From contig VSDK01011390.1 of the NCBI GenBank assembly GCA_009767595.1, positions 345,294 through 409,293 of the forward strand: a DNA stretch of 64,000 nucleotides. Reading direction: 5' to 3'. The notes beneath the pieces were generated by a model. It made no database searches, was not told the origin of the DNA, and was given only the letters and a program-made list of their open reading frames with translations. Positions 24,970-34,904 of this stretch are shown here, one piece after another; positions within the stretch are counted from its first letter, which is position 1, and each line of letters starts with the position of its first letter. A program made the translations under genes and the position numbers. Source of the stretch: Symbiodinium kawagutii. Its lineage: Eukaryota; Sar; Dinophyceae; Suessiales; Symbiodiniaceae.

Positions 24970-25090
24970 AGGAGAACGGATTTCTCCTGGATGCAGCAGC
25001 ACAGCAAGCTTTGGCCAAGATTCCTGCCGGTGATGCTGCAGGGGGATCCCAGAACCAAGCGAGCGTTGTTTATGTGGTGGCCATTGTCAG
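24970..25090 (+). CDS. Isolated exon-like frame
   Basis: After the acceptor-like CGTTTCAG at 24969 there is an open frame of about 40 codons (ENGFLLDAAAQQALAKIPAG, then a hydrophobic VVYVVAIVSC segment) ending at GGTAGGTGGG, a good donor. The following 300 bases hold further short open pieces on the plus strand. Product unknown. It may be one exon of a gene whose other parts I could not assemble. Confidence 0.3.
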
Positions 25091-25976
25091 CTGTGGGTAG
25101 GTGGGGTACTCCAGGTGGCCTCAGGTCGGTCCAGGTGATGCGGTTTCAGCCTGGTGTGGCAGAGATGAATCGCTTAAAGCTACACAGTGCTGCTGGTGAA
25201 GAAGCCGTCCAAAGGCGGAGATCTTGGAGTTTGTGACAGAAAATGCTGGATATTTGAAGAGTCCCTCGAGCTACATTTGCGGAAGTGCCGGCTCCTCAGG
25301 CAACAGGTGCCTCTCATTGCTGCTTTTCCAGGGCGCTTTCATGTCATGGCAGTACATGAACCGATGAATGGAACATCCTAATGCTTACTGTTGGTCTACG
25401 GTTAGCTGTGCTGCATATTTTTGGACATCGGCCATTGACAATGTCACTTCTGAACCAACAGACCAGTGGCGACTTGATCTAAGTGTCTTAGGATTCTTCG
25501 GATTAGCAAACACTTGTCACCACTGTCAACTGTGGCTGCTGATCACTAATCAGCCAGTCGATTGTTACAGCTGCAAACCATCAAAGAGCTATTGTGAGTG
25601 TACCATTGAGGATCAAGTGCAAAGAACCACCTCAAATCAAACACCACCAGTGGCCCAGTGGCCACAAAATGAACCCAAACCAGTAACACACCAGCAAGCT
25701 GTTACTACCCGTTGCATAACCAACCTCGTGCTTCCAATGATTCCTCTTGTTTGGTGTAAATGACCTATCCATCGTGATTTCACCATTCTTGACCAACAAA
25801 CCTCAACCAACCTATTCTAAACAACCAACCTTCTATCACCAACCTCAACCACCCCTAACCAACCTCAACCAACCTCGACCCACCCACCAAGTGTTGCGTT
25901 GAGGCCTCAAGACTCGGAGTTGCTTGGCGCAGCAATGGGCTGTTGATGGGTGACGAAGTCTCGGTTGCTGGGGTAG

Positions 25977-26045
25977 CTGGTTGGTTGGTTGGTTGGTTGG
26001 TTGGTTGGTTGGTTGGTGGGTTGGTTGGTTGCTTGGTTGGTGGGT
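25977..26045. repeat. (TTGG)n tetranucleotide array
   Basis: About 16 near-perfect TTGG units. CAACC-rich sequence of the complementary sense lies nearby at 25790-25880, so the region could fold back on itself. Confidence 0.95.
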
Positions 26046-26327
26046 TACTAGCTGCTTAGGAGAAAGTGACAACAAGAAGGATTAGATACCAAAAACAATA
26101 GTGACAACACTCAAACTCGTCGGTTGGTTCAATGTATTGCTTGGCTTTGTTCCAATCGAAAATGATGTCAGTGCAGTATTCTTCAATGTCCTGCCATGAT
26201 TCACAATTTGTTCTTCGTGATCGTCACCGGTGACCATGTGACATCACAGTATGCCAAGCTGCGTAACGATGAGGGCTGATGGTAGATCATCCGTTGAAAG
26301 CTCCACCAGCTTCATGAGCTTGATGAA

Positions 26328-27666
26328 GTGCAATTCGATCAGACTTATGAGCGAAGATGCTGGCTCTGTTCGAGCAAGGCTCACATGACCCACCAAGCGA
26401 ATTTGAATGTGAGCCATTTCCCGATGGGACCAGTGATGAAAGTTGTCCGGGACGACATCGCTGATAGGCAGCTAAACAGGATCAGAAACTTCCCAGGAGT
26501 CCAAATAAGCAAATTAATACCTGGAGCCTGGGAGTAGTCAGCTCGAGGAGCATAAGGTGTGGTTTTGCACAAGACATGACACAAAGGACCATGAAAGAGC
26601 TGCCGATGAGGAAGCCTGGCCATCGATTAAGATGTTTGGTTGACATAATCGGGTGAGCAAATCAGCAGCGCAGCGAGCGTAGCATGTAAAGCATGCAGGC
26701 CAAACAGAGTTCAAGGATAAGTCTACAGCTTTCTGGAGCAGAGAACCATAGCTAGGAGGCTATCAGACTATTGAGCCTCCAGCTGGGTAGTCAGCCTTCA
26801 GTATCAGCTTTCATTTCCCAAATAGTCACCAAAGGGATTAGCAAGAACTTGTTGAATCTGGTAGGGTGTTTTATCTGGAGATATTCTCAAAATTCCACAC
26901 CCCCCAAGAAAGTATTGCGCACAATCCTGGTTGTTCATGGTGTCCTTACATGGTACTCCCAATGTCACTAGTTCTTCCCTTGATCTGACTTGGGACGACG
27001 GGTAGTTGAGATCCGCCTCATCGTTTCGTGTCTCTCCACCAATGCCTGGATTTGTTCGGTTTGTGAAGTTTACCACCGAGGGACTGAACGGAAGCGCTGA
27101 TTCCGATTGGACGCCTGAGAGCTTCTTGCCTGCCTTGGTTGTGGCGGTTGCGCTGGAGATGTGCTCCAATGTGCTGCAGGGGATGTGTGCACCTTGAGTT
27201 CCTGTTACCACATGTCACACCGAGGCGTTGGCATGAATCCCAGACATGTTCCAGCAGACATCACCTCTTTGGAGAGGCGAGTTCCAGTGGCAATGCTTGG
27301 GGAAGCAACGATCAAGGGCTGGCAGAATGCTTAATTAAGTGCAGTGCAGGAGGCAATGATGATGCTGACCTTGCGATGAATTGCAACTTGTGCAGGAAAG
27401 TACTGAGTGTCAATGCAAGCATGCTGGGTGAGCACGTCGATTTGCTCAGCTACCTGGTGGGAGTCTTAATGTGCTCGATGCATTCCTTTGTTGGCAGCAT
27501 CAAGAGTCCCAGTTGCATCAATAAACAGACTGTTTGGGGATTTCTCAAAACTGGGAACCCCCAAAAATGGTTGGTTTGGTACCCCTACGAATTGAGAAAG
27601 CCGAAAGCATTTTTCAGTCAAGAAAACAGCAATGACTTGGGGATCTCGAAAGCCATGGATAGCTGA
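26328..27666 (+). other. Weak plus-strand exon candidates
   Basis: Three frames are worth noting: 26328-26537 (has CWLCSSKAH), about 27003-27197 (KFTTEGLNGSADSDWTPESF, then a hydrophobic helix) and the later part of 27139-27666 (175 codons; includes GLAECLIKCSAGGNDDADLA). None has both splice borders and a family. The 27541-27599 foldback lies inside the last, so its tail at least is not coding. Confidence 0.25.
27541..27599. mobile_element. 59-bp foldback element
   Basis: Perfect 8-bp inverted ends TTTCTCAA (27541-27548) and TTGAGAAA (27592-27599). The interior reads AACCCCCAAAAATGG on the left and TTTGGTACCCCT on the right. Shortest member of the family noted at 17.1 kb. Confidence 0.6.
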
Positions 27667-28752
27667 GGCGCTGAGATGTCTACCAGAGTGGCATGCCAAA
27701 GAAATGTTGGACTCTCTGCAGGCTGGGTGTGTCGCCGAGGATGGTCACAAACTGCGCTGACATTGGGCAGTCTCTCATTTTGTTGTACGTCGGAAGACTA
27801 TCATACAACGGAGGCATTTGGGGAGATCATATATTTGTTTAAATAAATACATGGATGAACTAAATAAATGAAGAAATAGATGGGTGAATAAATGAATTAA
27901 ATGAAGCAATAAGTATGAATATACAGTATATTCAGATACACACGTGCATTTATGACGCATCCATTAGGCGGATTGAGCACTTGGGTCCCTACAACATGTA
28001 GATCCAGCAGTTGCATCAGCCACTGCTGATCCCAAGTGTCAAGGGTGCACAGGAGGAGCACAGACCGAACAGAGCCATGGTTGTCAACTCCCAAGTGACC
28101 AGCCGTGGAACTGGCGAGCTGGGTCAAGGCTTTCATAAAGCAACTTTCATGGGGAATGATCACCCGCAATAGAGGGAAAAAAACGATGGTTAATGATGGG
28201 GAACCAGGGGTACATGGTTTTGACTCAGAGGCAAATCATCATTCTTACCCTTGGGCAAAGAGTCTGTTTTTCTTGAAGCATACTCAATCCAACTGCACCT
28301 CACCAGACTTGGCTAGGCCAGAAAAGGTACTATTGCCAACCCCTGCAACTACATTCAGGCGTGGCGGTTCTGAAGGCTTGCAGATTTTGACAGGTCACTC
28401 TCGATGTTCACCTTTTTCTTGTTGCAAAGTGTCTCCCACAATTGGTGGCACCTCAAACATCTGTGATCCCAAACGACCAAGGGCGTTTTGCCATACCAGG
28501 CAGCTGTGAACAAAATCACCCGAGGGCATGGTGGTCGAGGTGGAAGGGGGGGGGCCTTCCTGAGGGCTGTGCTGCTTGTCAGCTTGTAGTGGGAGTCACA
28601 CAGCTTCACCTTCGCCAGCATGAACTAAGCCTAAGCAGAACTGCACCAAAGGCTCTGAGCACTGTGATGTGAACACCTGCATCTTGGCTCCAGATTGAAG
28701 CGGATGGTTATTCCACAGTCAGGCCGATTCCCTTCAGCGAAAGAAGGGTGGG

Positions 28753-29259
28753 ATGGGAGATGGCCTTTCCAGACGACTTCACTCCAGGGGATCAGATAGT
28801 GAGAGTGAAGGCAGTGAAGACGAGCGAGGGATTCTGGATTGGTTTCGGAAGTCCTTCAGTTTCAAATTTGCAACTTACAGCTTGCTGGCACTCCTTTTTC
28901 TCTTCTTGGGCTACCACATCCTCATTCTGACTCATGTGGTCCCCTCCAAGTACGTCTGGGGTGGTCGACTGAAATCCAACTCAAGCATGCTGCGCTTCGA
29001 GGCAGTGTCACTGAGTCTCAATCTGTTTTTTGTTCTGCTTGTGGTCCTTCGAGCGCAACTTTGCTGTGCAAAAATTGGTTTCCAATTTTGCCTGAAAGTC
29101 CTGTGTTGGATTTCCTACATCATTTTCACGCTGAACACCATTGGGAACCTTCTCGCCCAATCCTGGTTCGAGATGCTGACTTTTGCTCCTGTGACTTTCT
29201 ACGTCTCCATGGCTTTCGCTCGCTTGGCGCTGGGAGATCTGGGAGATGACGAGATCTGA
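28753..29259 (+). CDS. Intronless 168-residue four-helix membrane protein, unknown function
   Basis: The ATG at 28753 opens a frame that stays open to TGA at 29257. The N-terminal 30 residues are acidic and Ser-rich (DSESEGSEDE). Four hydrophobic segments follow, at about residues 38-62, 83-103, 110-135 and 139-160, joined by short polar loops. The first loop contains KYVWGGRLKS, and an acidic residue in RFEAVSL opens helix 2. The tail is short and acidic. This layout is what one expects of a small integral membrane protein. It reminds me of uncharacterised bacterial membrane proteins with a WGGR motif, but I cannot name a family. An acceptor-like CCCTTCAG at 28730-28737 could receive the spliced leader. 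Hydrophobic periodicity over the whole length makes chance unlikely. Confidence 0.65.
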   Translation: MGDGLSRRLHSRGSDSESEGSEDERGILDWFRKSFSFKFATYSLLALLFLFLGYHILILTHVVPSKYVWGGRLKSNSSMLRFEAVSLSLNLFFVLLVVLRAQLCCAKIGFQFCLKVLCWISYIIFTLNTIGNLLAQSWFEMLTFAPVTFYVSMAFARLALGDLGDDEI

Positions 29260-29523
29260 AGGGCATGGAGCGTCGGCTTTAAGCTGCAGCTTACCCGAGA
29301 AGTGCTCCTGGCCGATGATTCTTTAGGTATCTTTATGGAGATTAGAGGCTGAAGGAAGGCTGAAGAATCAATGAATGTCATAGACATCAGGTCCGTGTTT
29401 CAATTCAATGGACATGCGTGATTAGCCGCTGGCAGCTGTTGGTTCACTTGGATTTTGCTACCAGAATTATCCAGCCTCTTGTGATGAATCAGAGCAGTCA
29501 CATTCCTAAGATGTTTGTTACAG

Positions 29524-29916
29524 ATGCGCAGATGGAAGAGCATCTCATCCAATGACAATGCCTTGCGTCCAAAAATGCGTCCAAAGGACCGTCGGTACAT
29601 GTGGGTACGGGGATCAGAGTGGGCCTCAGGGATTGCGATTGCGCTGATACAGCGCCCCAGTAAATATGACCACAATCATGCCAATGGTAGTTGCTTTACA
29701 AGCCTTTACACACTACAGGCGGCAATTTCTCCAATATTATCAGATGGTATTTGTCATACCAGGTCAGACAAAGTATGCGGAGGCAGCTCATGAACTTGAT
29801 GTCTGAAGAACGAAAAACGGTACAGGAGTTTTACCACACCTGTTATCTCGACTACCAGCTGCCTCTAACAAACAACATCAACATGATTGTTTATGTGGCC
29901 CAAGTCTGGTATCTTT
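29524..29916 (+). CDS. Exons of an unknown plus-strand gene left of the retroelement
   Basis: After the acceptor TTTGTTACAG the frame reads MRRWKSISSNDNALRPKM and stays basic and Trp-containing to about 29686, where CAATG|GTAGTT could be a donor. An open frame in compatible phase resumes at 29719 (GNFSNIIRWYLSYQVRQSMR) and runs to a stop at 29916. The implied intron (29687-29718) would be only 32 bp, which is suspiciously short. Other splice choices are possible. The gene may be the one interrupted by the element that starts at 30127. No domain recognised. Confidence 0.35.
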
Positions 29917-30126
29917 GAGGTTATTGTTGAATAAAAGTAGCAGCATAGTCTCTAGGGCTATAGACTACGGAACTAGGCACCAGCAGCTTTTCAGTACTCA
30001 GGTCCTCCTGTCTGGTGATCATCATAGTCCAGCATGCAAATTTCCAGATCGCACAGGCTTTTGCCTATGGCTAACGGCTAATGCATTCTTCAACGGTTTT
30101 CGTTCTTGGACAATGCTGATGTGTAT

Positions 30127-30247
30127 TTTGAGGGAACTTGAAAAGTTCACCAAACAAGAAAACGAATTAGAGAGATTGGGAGGTGGGTCACTTGTGTATG
30201 CCATTTTGGCTCAAGTGACTCATCTCCCATTTAATTGGGAAATTTTT
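30127..30247 (+). repeat. Split direct repeat A1 (left terminus)
   Basis: Its 121 bases are identical to 53688-53808. Flanks on both sides differ, so the borders are sharp. It contains the hairpin with the spliced-leader match. Confidence 0.93.
30178..30228 (+). other. 17-bp hairpin whose loop carries a spliced-leader relic
   Basis: GGGAGGTGGGTCACTTG (30178-30194) pairs with CAAGTGACTCATCTCCC (30212-30228) with two G-T wobbles. GCCATTTTGGCTCAAG (30200-30215) matches the last 16 nt of the 22-nt din sp spliced leader known from dinoflagellates. The same structure is present at 53739-53789. The leader match ends inside the right arm. The first six leader bases are not conserved. Confidence 0.85.
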
Positions 30248-30281
30248 GTCAGGCACCGAGTTCAGCCATTTCGCGGTCGCC

Positions 30282-31763
30282 ATGTTTAGTGATTGGGCCT
30301 CGTTGGGTACGTTCACACAGGTGACCCACATTCTGGTGCATTTCAACATCCCGGACCCGGTGTGGGATGCGGTAGTGCGCCAGTTAGGACAGCTGGGCGA
30401 GGACATCCGTCTGCTGGCCGCTTTGCCTCCGGTTGCGGTGACGACTGCGTGTGGGAATGCAGTGAAATCGAACGGAGAGGCATTGAGTCCAGTGGAGGCG
30501 ACCATGGTGGGGCTGGCATGGCGAATGGCGAGACGAGTCATGGCTCAACAAGCTGGAGTGGCAGAGGAAGCATTCAAGGACATGGATCCATGGTTGCCCG
30601 CAGAACCTTCAGCTGGCAATGCAAGTCGAGACACAGGAGCTACAGGGCATGGGTCGGGACAGGTCAATTCAGTCAAAGAACATCTCTTGAAGATGTCGGC
30701 ATTGATAGATCAGGCCGACGATTCGGAACTGACCCCGGCTACACCTGATCAGGCTCATCAATGGGTTCAGAACTTTGTCATGGTCATGGGCGCAATGCCC
30801 GATGAGACAGAAGAGCCCACGGCTAACCAACTATCAGCGCTACATAAGCGCGTAGTGAAACTAGGCGCAGCGCCATATACGGACTTCGCAGTCTGGCTAC
30901 CTTTCGAGAGAAAAATGGCCAAAAATCACCGTTTCCGAGTGCTCCATCCGCTTGGTGATGGATCATACCTCCAGAAAGACGTGCCGGGACCCAGCAGCTT
31001 TCAGGCATGGGCGAGTTCGTGGAGAGTGTTTCGGGCAGCCTGCTTGATGCTGAAGGTGGCGTCCCTTGCCAGCCTCGAGACATACTACAGGCAGGTGGAG
31101 AAGCTGGTGATCCAATGGCCTTCGTGCTGGGGTTTGATCTGTGCAGCTGAGGACAATGCAAGGGTAGACAAGCTGGAGAAGTGGAGGCGCTACTTGCTCA
31201 TCGAAGAAGCCCAAGGACGTCAGGTGCCGAGGGATTGGAACAAGGCGGACCCGTGGAGCTGCATCTTCGTGTGCTTGGCGAAGGACGAGCAGTATTGGTC
31301 AGACAAGGTTCACATCCCAGCGGCAGCCTGGACAGCAGCAGGAGGAAAAGGAGCACCAGTCGTTGCAAGCGAAGTGGCAGTGACGGCACACTTCCCGGGC
31401 CAGGCGACAAAGGAGAAGATGGAGGACAGCCCATCCCCTTCAACAAAGAATCATCAAGCTCGGGAGAAACGACAAGCTAGGAAGAGGAAGATTCAAGCTG
31501 AACGTCAAGAGCTACGGGAAATGAAAGCAAGGTACTCTCAAGCAAATCACGTGGCAAAGGGGTCCAAGGGCAAGAGTCGTGGCAAGGGCAAGGATCAAGC
31601 TGGAAATCAGATTTGCTTCAGCTGGGCATCGGCCTCTGGCACTTGCGCCAACGTTCCACCTGGAGAAAAGTGCCTGGGAAGCATCAAACGAGTGCACAAG
31701 TGCAGGCTGTGTTTGAGCCCGTCTCACCAAGACCATCAGTGCAAGAAGTTCGAGATGGCTTGA
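30282..31763 (+). CDS. Gag-like nucleocapsid protein of the retroelement
   Basis: An open frame of 493 codons runs from ATG 30282; it stays open upstream to 30246 without another ATG. The middle (about 180-330) is a Trp-rich alpha-helical region (FQAWASSWRVFRAACLML, IQWPSCWGLICAAEDNAR) of a kind common in dinoflagellate repeat-encoded proteins. From about residue 385 it is Lys/Arg-rich, suiting RNA binding. The C terminus has a classical CCHC zinc knuckle, Cys-X2-Cys-X4-His-X4-Cys (residues 474, 477, 482, 487), preceded by a further CFSWASASGTC...C...H cluster. Gag coats the element RNA and forms the particle in which reverse transcription occurs. The frame is intact. It starts 35 bases after A1 and ends 104 bases before the methyltransferase-like ORF. 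Confidence 0.75.
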   Translation: MFSDWASLGTFTQVTHILVHFNIPDPVWDAVVRQLGQLGEDIRLLAALPPVAVTTACGNAVKSNGEALSPVEATMVGLAWRMARRVMAQQAGVAEEAFKDMDPWLPAEPSAGNASRDTGATGHGSGQVNSVKEHLLKMSALIDQADDSELTPATPDQAHQWVQNFVMVMGAMPDETEEPTANQLSALHKRVVKLGAAPYTDFAVWLPFERKMAKNHRFRVLHPLGDGSYLQKDVPGPSSFQAWASSWRVFRAACLMLKVASLASLETYYRQVEKLVIQWPSCWGLICAAEDNARVDKLEKWRRYLLIEEAQGRQVPRDWNKADPWSCIFVCLAKDEQYWSDKVHIPAAAWTAAGGKGAPVVASEVAVTAHFPGQATKEKMEDSPSPSTKNHQAREKRQARKRKIQAERQELREMKARYSQANHVAKGSKGKSRGKGKDQAGNQICFSWASASGTCANVPPGEKCLGSIKRVHKCRLCLSPSHQDHQCKKFEMA

Positions 31764-31867
31764 AGCGCATCGCAACTCGAGGTGGTGCAAAACTGAAAGG
31801 CTGGCTGGGGAAAGGGTTGGCCGTTTTAAGGGTTGTAATCGGGGCTAAATTTTTCTGAAGTCTTTAG

Positions 31868-33020
31868 ATGGGGTGCTGCAGCTTTGGGGCCAAGATGGCT
31901 GACCCGGGGGATGCCGTGGACGGGGGGGGGGCGGATGCTCCGGAACCCGATGCCATGGCGGTCGCTGGAGCTGCTAGTGCGGCAACTGCAGCGCCCGTCA
32001 CAGCAGACACCACCTCGGAGTCAAAGTTGCAGCCGAAGCTAATCCCGAAAAGAGTTAAAGATGCTCTTGATCAAGCCAAGGACTTCGAGGACTACAGGAG
32101 TAAAAGGATCTTCGCCTACTTGCATGCTTTCTCGGGAGGCAAAGATGTTCTTGGTGACGCAATTCGGAAGGAAGCTGACCGCAATCGCATGAGGTGCGAA
32201 GTGACTTCTCTGGACCGAAAGATGTCGGCGGAGGTGGACCTCAAGGACATAGGAAAACACAGGGAACTGCTGGGTCAACTTCGTCGAGGCGAATATGATG
32301 GGTTTCACTCTGGATTCCCGTGCAACAGCTTCTCGAGGGCGAGATGGAATCCAATCCCGGGAGGACCGCCGCCAGTTAGATCATCCAAGGAGATCTATGG
32401 ATTGAGCTTCAACGACAGCAAGCTGCAGGCCATCGCCGATCAAGGAACATTGCTAGCGACCAGATCGGGTTGGATGTTGGAGGCACAGATCGAGTCGGCA
32501 GAGGAACGGATGATACCGGCGGTGGGAACGTTAGAGAATCCCCCGGGTGATGAACACTGCGGACCAGCCTGGCAGCTACCCGAGCTAATGGACTCCTTGG
32601 AGAAGACTCGAAGTGTGAAGGTAGCCTTCAACACATGTCAGTTCCAATCGAAGGCAAAGGTTCGCCACTATAAGCCAGCTATGTGGGCCGGACGTTTAGA
32701 AGGATAAAGTTAGGGAAAGTGTGCCGGTGTCCGGCCTGGATCAAGCATGAGCAACTGGTGGGGCGGCGCAAAACAGAACCGTCTGGCCAATACCCACAAG
32801 AACTCTGTGAGGAAGTGGCCAAAATGATAGTGGCTTCGTGGAAAAGGTCACTAAGCTTAGAGTTCTGGAGACACCAGCTTGACCTCAAAGGCAAGGAGGT
32901 GTCGGAGCTACAAGCCAAGTGGGTGGCCAACGAGACAAAGAAGCTGCAGAGCAAGGCAACACAAGCGGTGGAAGCGAATCGCGGTGTCAAGAGAACCACT
33001 GAGGAGGCCTTTGAAAGCGG
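31868..33020 (+). pseudogene. Methyltransferase-like protein of the retroelement, frameshifted
   Basis: From ATG 31868 the frame reads 279 codons to a stop at 32705. It has FSGG at residues 88-91 (AdoMet-binding loop-like), GFPCNSFSRARW at 149-160 (compare the catalytic Pro-Cys of cytosine-C5 methylases), ENPPGDEH at 223-230 and a late FNTCQF strand. This order resembles C5-type DNA methyltransferases. Homologous sequence seems to continue in the +1-shifted frame from about 32683 (CRCPAWIKHEQLVGRR, then LEFWRHQ) to about 33020, so the copy carries at least one indel near 32700 and another near 33015. DIRS-type elements are known to encode a methyltransferase domain, and retrotransposons with captured cytosine methyltransferases are reported from Symbiodinium. 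Activity cannot be judged from this copy. Confidence 0.55.
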
Positions 33021-33800
33021 AGAACGTGGAAACGGACAAGCTACCGAAAACCTCCAAGCACATCCCCGGGAAGACCATGAAGGAGATGTTGAATGAGGAG
33101 GCCATCGGAGGAATGAGGAACCCATCGAAGAGCGTGGAGCGGTTGTGCCAATTCAGAGAGGTGGGAAAGGACCTACGTTGTCGATGGGAAGAGTTCGTGG
33201 AGCAGCGCCCTGAAGCTTTGGACGCAGGAGAACGTTACGGAGACCCAGAGCTGAAGTTGGACAGCGAGTTGGTAAGGAGGTGGAAGAAGATAGTCATGAG
33301 AGAACTGGGAACTTCGGAAAGCGAGGTAAAGCTCAAGGCGGTGGACCAGTTCACCTCCCCACTATGTCCCGAACTCTGGGAGGCATGGCAAAAGTGTGGA
33401 AAGGATCCCGACAGGAACATTGCAGAGTTTGTGAGGTACGGGGTCCCCATGGGCATGGAGCTGGAGATTCCCGACAGTGGCGGCGTCTTCCCTCCAGTCT
33501 TTGACGGTCACTTGGAGGACGACATACGGCTCTTAGAGTTCGAGACATTACGCCACATGTCCAACTACAAGTCCGTACAAGAAAACAAGGAAGACACAAG
33601 AATCGAAATTGAATGCTATGAAGAAAAAGGATTTGTGGTAAGGAAGAGTTGGGACTGGATGGAGGCAAACTTCCACTCGGGAACTTGCAGCAAAATGGCT
33701 TTGATAGTGAAAACAAAGCCGGACGGATCCGTGAAAAGACGCATCGTGATAGACATGCGAAGAAGTGGGGGAAATTCAAGAGCTCAAGTGCGAGAGCGTC
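33021..33800 (+). pseudogene. Reverse transcriptase, N-terminal part only
   Basis: After the second frame change the sequence reads about 260 codons. The pre-RT region includes GVPMGMELEIPDSGGVFPP, then KGFVVRKSWDWMEANFHSG and finally KTKPDGSVKRRIVIDMRRSG (33710-33769), the RT finger motifs 1-2 (K..DGS..RR..D.RRSG.N). Homology stops within a few codons (about 33795), before the catalytic Asp motifs A and C (F/YxDD). The open frame runs on to 33922 through unrelated, Pro-rich sequence. RT palm, thumb and RNase H are missing here and were not found elsewhere in the window. No active enzyme can be made. Confidence 0.7.
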
Positions 33801-33829
33801 TAATAGAATGGGCTGACGCCCGGGTGCCG

Positions 33830-33863
33830 CCGACCCCCCCTTTTTGTGGAAGGGCGGGGTCGG
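33830..33863. other. GC-rich inverted repeat at the retroelement breakpoint
   Basis: CCGACCCC (33830-33837) and GGGGTCGG (33856-33863) can form an 8-bp stem over an 18-base loop. It lies about 30 bases past the last recognisable RT residue, where a rearrangement must have occurred. Confidence 0.7.
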
Positions 33864-33922
33864 CCACTGTATTCTGTCGAAATCCATCGAGAGCAAAATC
33901 TCAAGATCGAAGGGTAGCATGA

Positions 33923-34850
33923 ATGTCAAAAACACAAAAAATGAAACTTTCACAAAGAACAAGAACAGCACCTAAACTCCTAATCCACAGCCGTTGACCC
34001 CGGAGATCCACTCCGCTCATTCCCAAGCCTCAAATCCACCGCCTGTGCTCTGGATCAGTTTCGAGAAACACCGGGGATCTCGTGATCACGGCCATGTCGG
34101 GGACCTGGCGGGTGCTCATGGAGGCGCGCCTACGCCCGGCGCTGTGGACAAGCGTTGAAAACCATGGAGGTGTGATAGGTGGTTTTTTATAGGTGGTTAG
34201 AATCTGTTAGAATTTTTAATTTTAGTAATGGTAGGTGTTTGTTTAGGTCTTCCTGAATGTTACTGTGATTATTTTGTAAGGGATTTGTAGAGTTGAAACC
34301 AGTAATGATGATTTATCAAAGGGAATTTCAAGGGTTCATGAGGGTTAATAACGGTTAATAGTCGTGAAGGATAGGGGATGATAACTAACAACTGTTGTTA
34401 AACAACCATCCAGCTTAGTTGTGACCTGTGGTTGGTAAGAATGGAGGTTGAATTATGTTCGATGTGAACCATGGTTGAAAAGCAGTGTTTGATGGACATT
34501 TGTACAATCGCCTTCGGTTTGACCATCTCCCAATTCAATCATTGGCTAAGGTTTGCAGACCATAATGTTTTTCAATCGGTACCTGTCAGTTGGTCAATCA
34601 TTGACAATTATCATGATTATTATGATACGCTCGTTGCTTCTTCACTTCTTCACTGCTGCGAAGGCCGTGGCTGATTGGATGGCGTTGTGGGTTCTTGATC
34701 AGCAGGGGGCTCAGCAGGTTGTGGGCAGTGGTTGGGTTGCTGAGGAAGCAGGCTTGTAAATCTGGGACACTCGTGAATATGGTTGACCAATGTTTGGAGG
34801 GGCTAATTGGGGGCAGACATGGTAGCTTTGTGAGGTTGGGGAGGTGGGCA
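33923..34850. other. No supported gene between RT break and next exons
   Basis: 34170-34460 is rich in GGTTAATA/GGTTAGAA words of the dispersed GATGGTTAAT type. No repeats of the element and no RT or RNase H motifs were seen on either strand. Confidence 0.5.
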
Positions 34851-34904
34851 TGCATGCATGCAATTCATGCCGCAGCAACAGCTTGTGTTGGGTTGGGAGT
34901 CGCT

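Larger units (their letters stand above)
30127..33800 (+). mobile_element. Left part of a tyrosine-recombinase retrotransposon
   Basis: In order: terminal repeat A1, a Gag-like ORF, a methyltransferase-like ORF and the N-terminal motifs of a reverse transcriptase. RT homology stops near 33795, just after motif 2, and unlike sequence follows. The left edge is set by comparison with A2 at 53688: identity begins at TTTG (30127). The gene order and the zinc-knuckle Gag are those of DIRS/PAT/Ngaro-type elements. The matching recombinase end lies 18 kb further right on the same strand. Frameshifts show this copy cannot be autonomous. Confidence 0.8.

Noticed and set aside
33351-33971. 206-codon minus-strand ORF
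   Set aside because: Antisense of the RT fragment, with a composition (Ser/Phe/Leu/Pro) typical of antisense frames.
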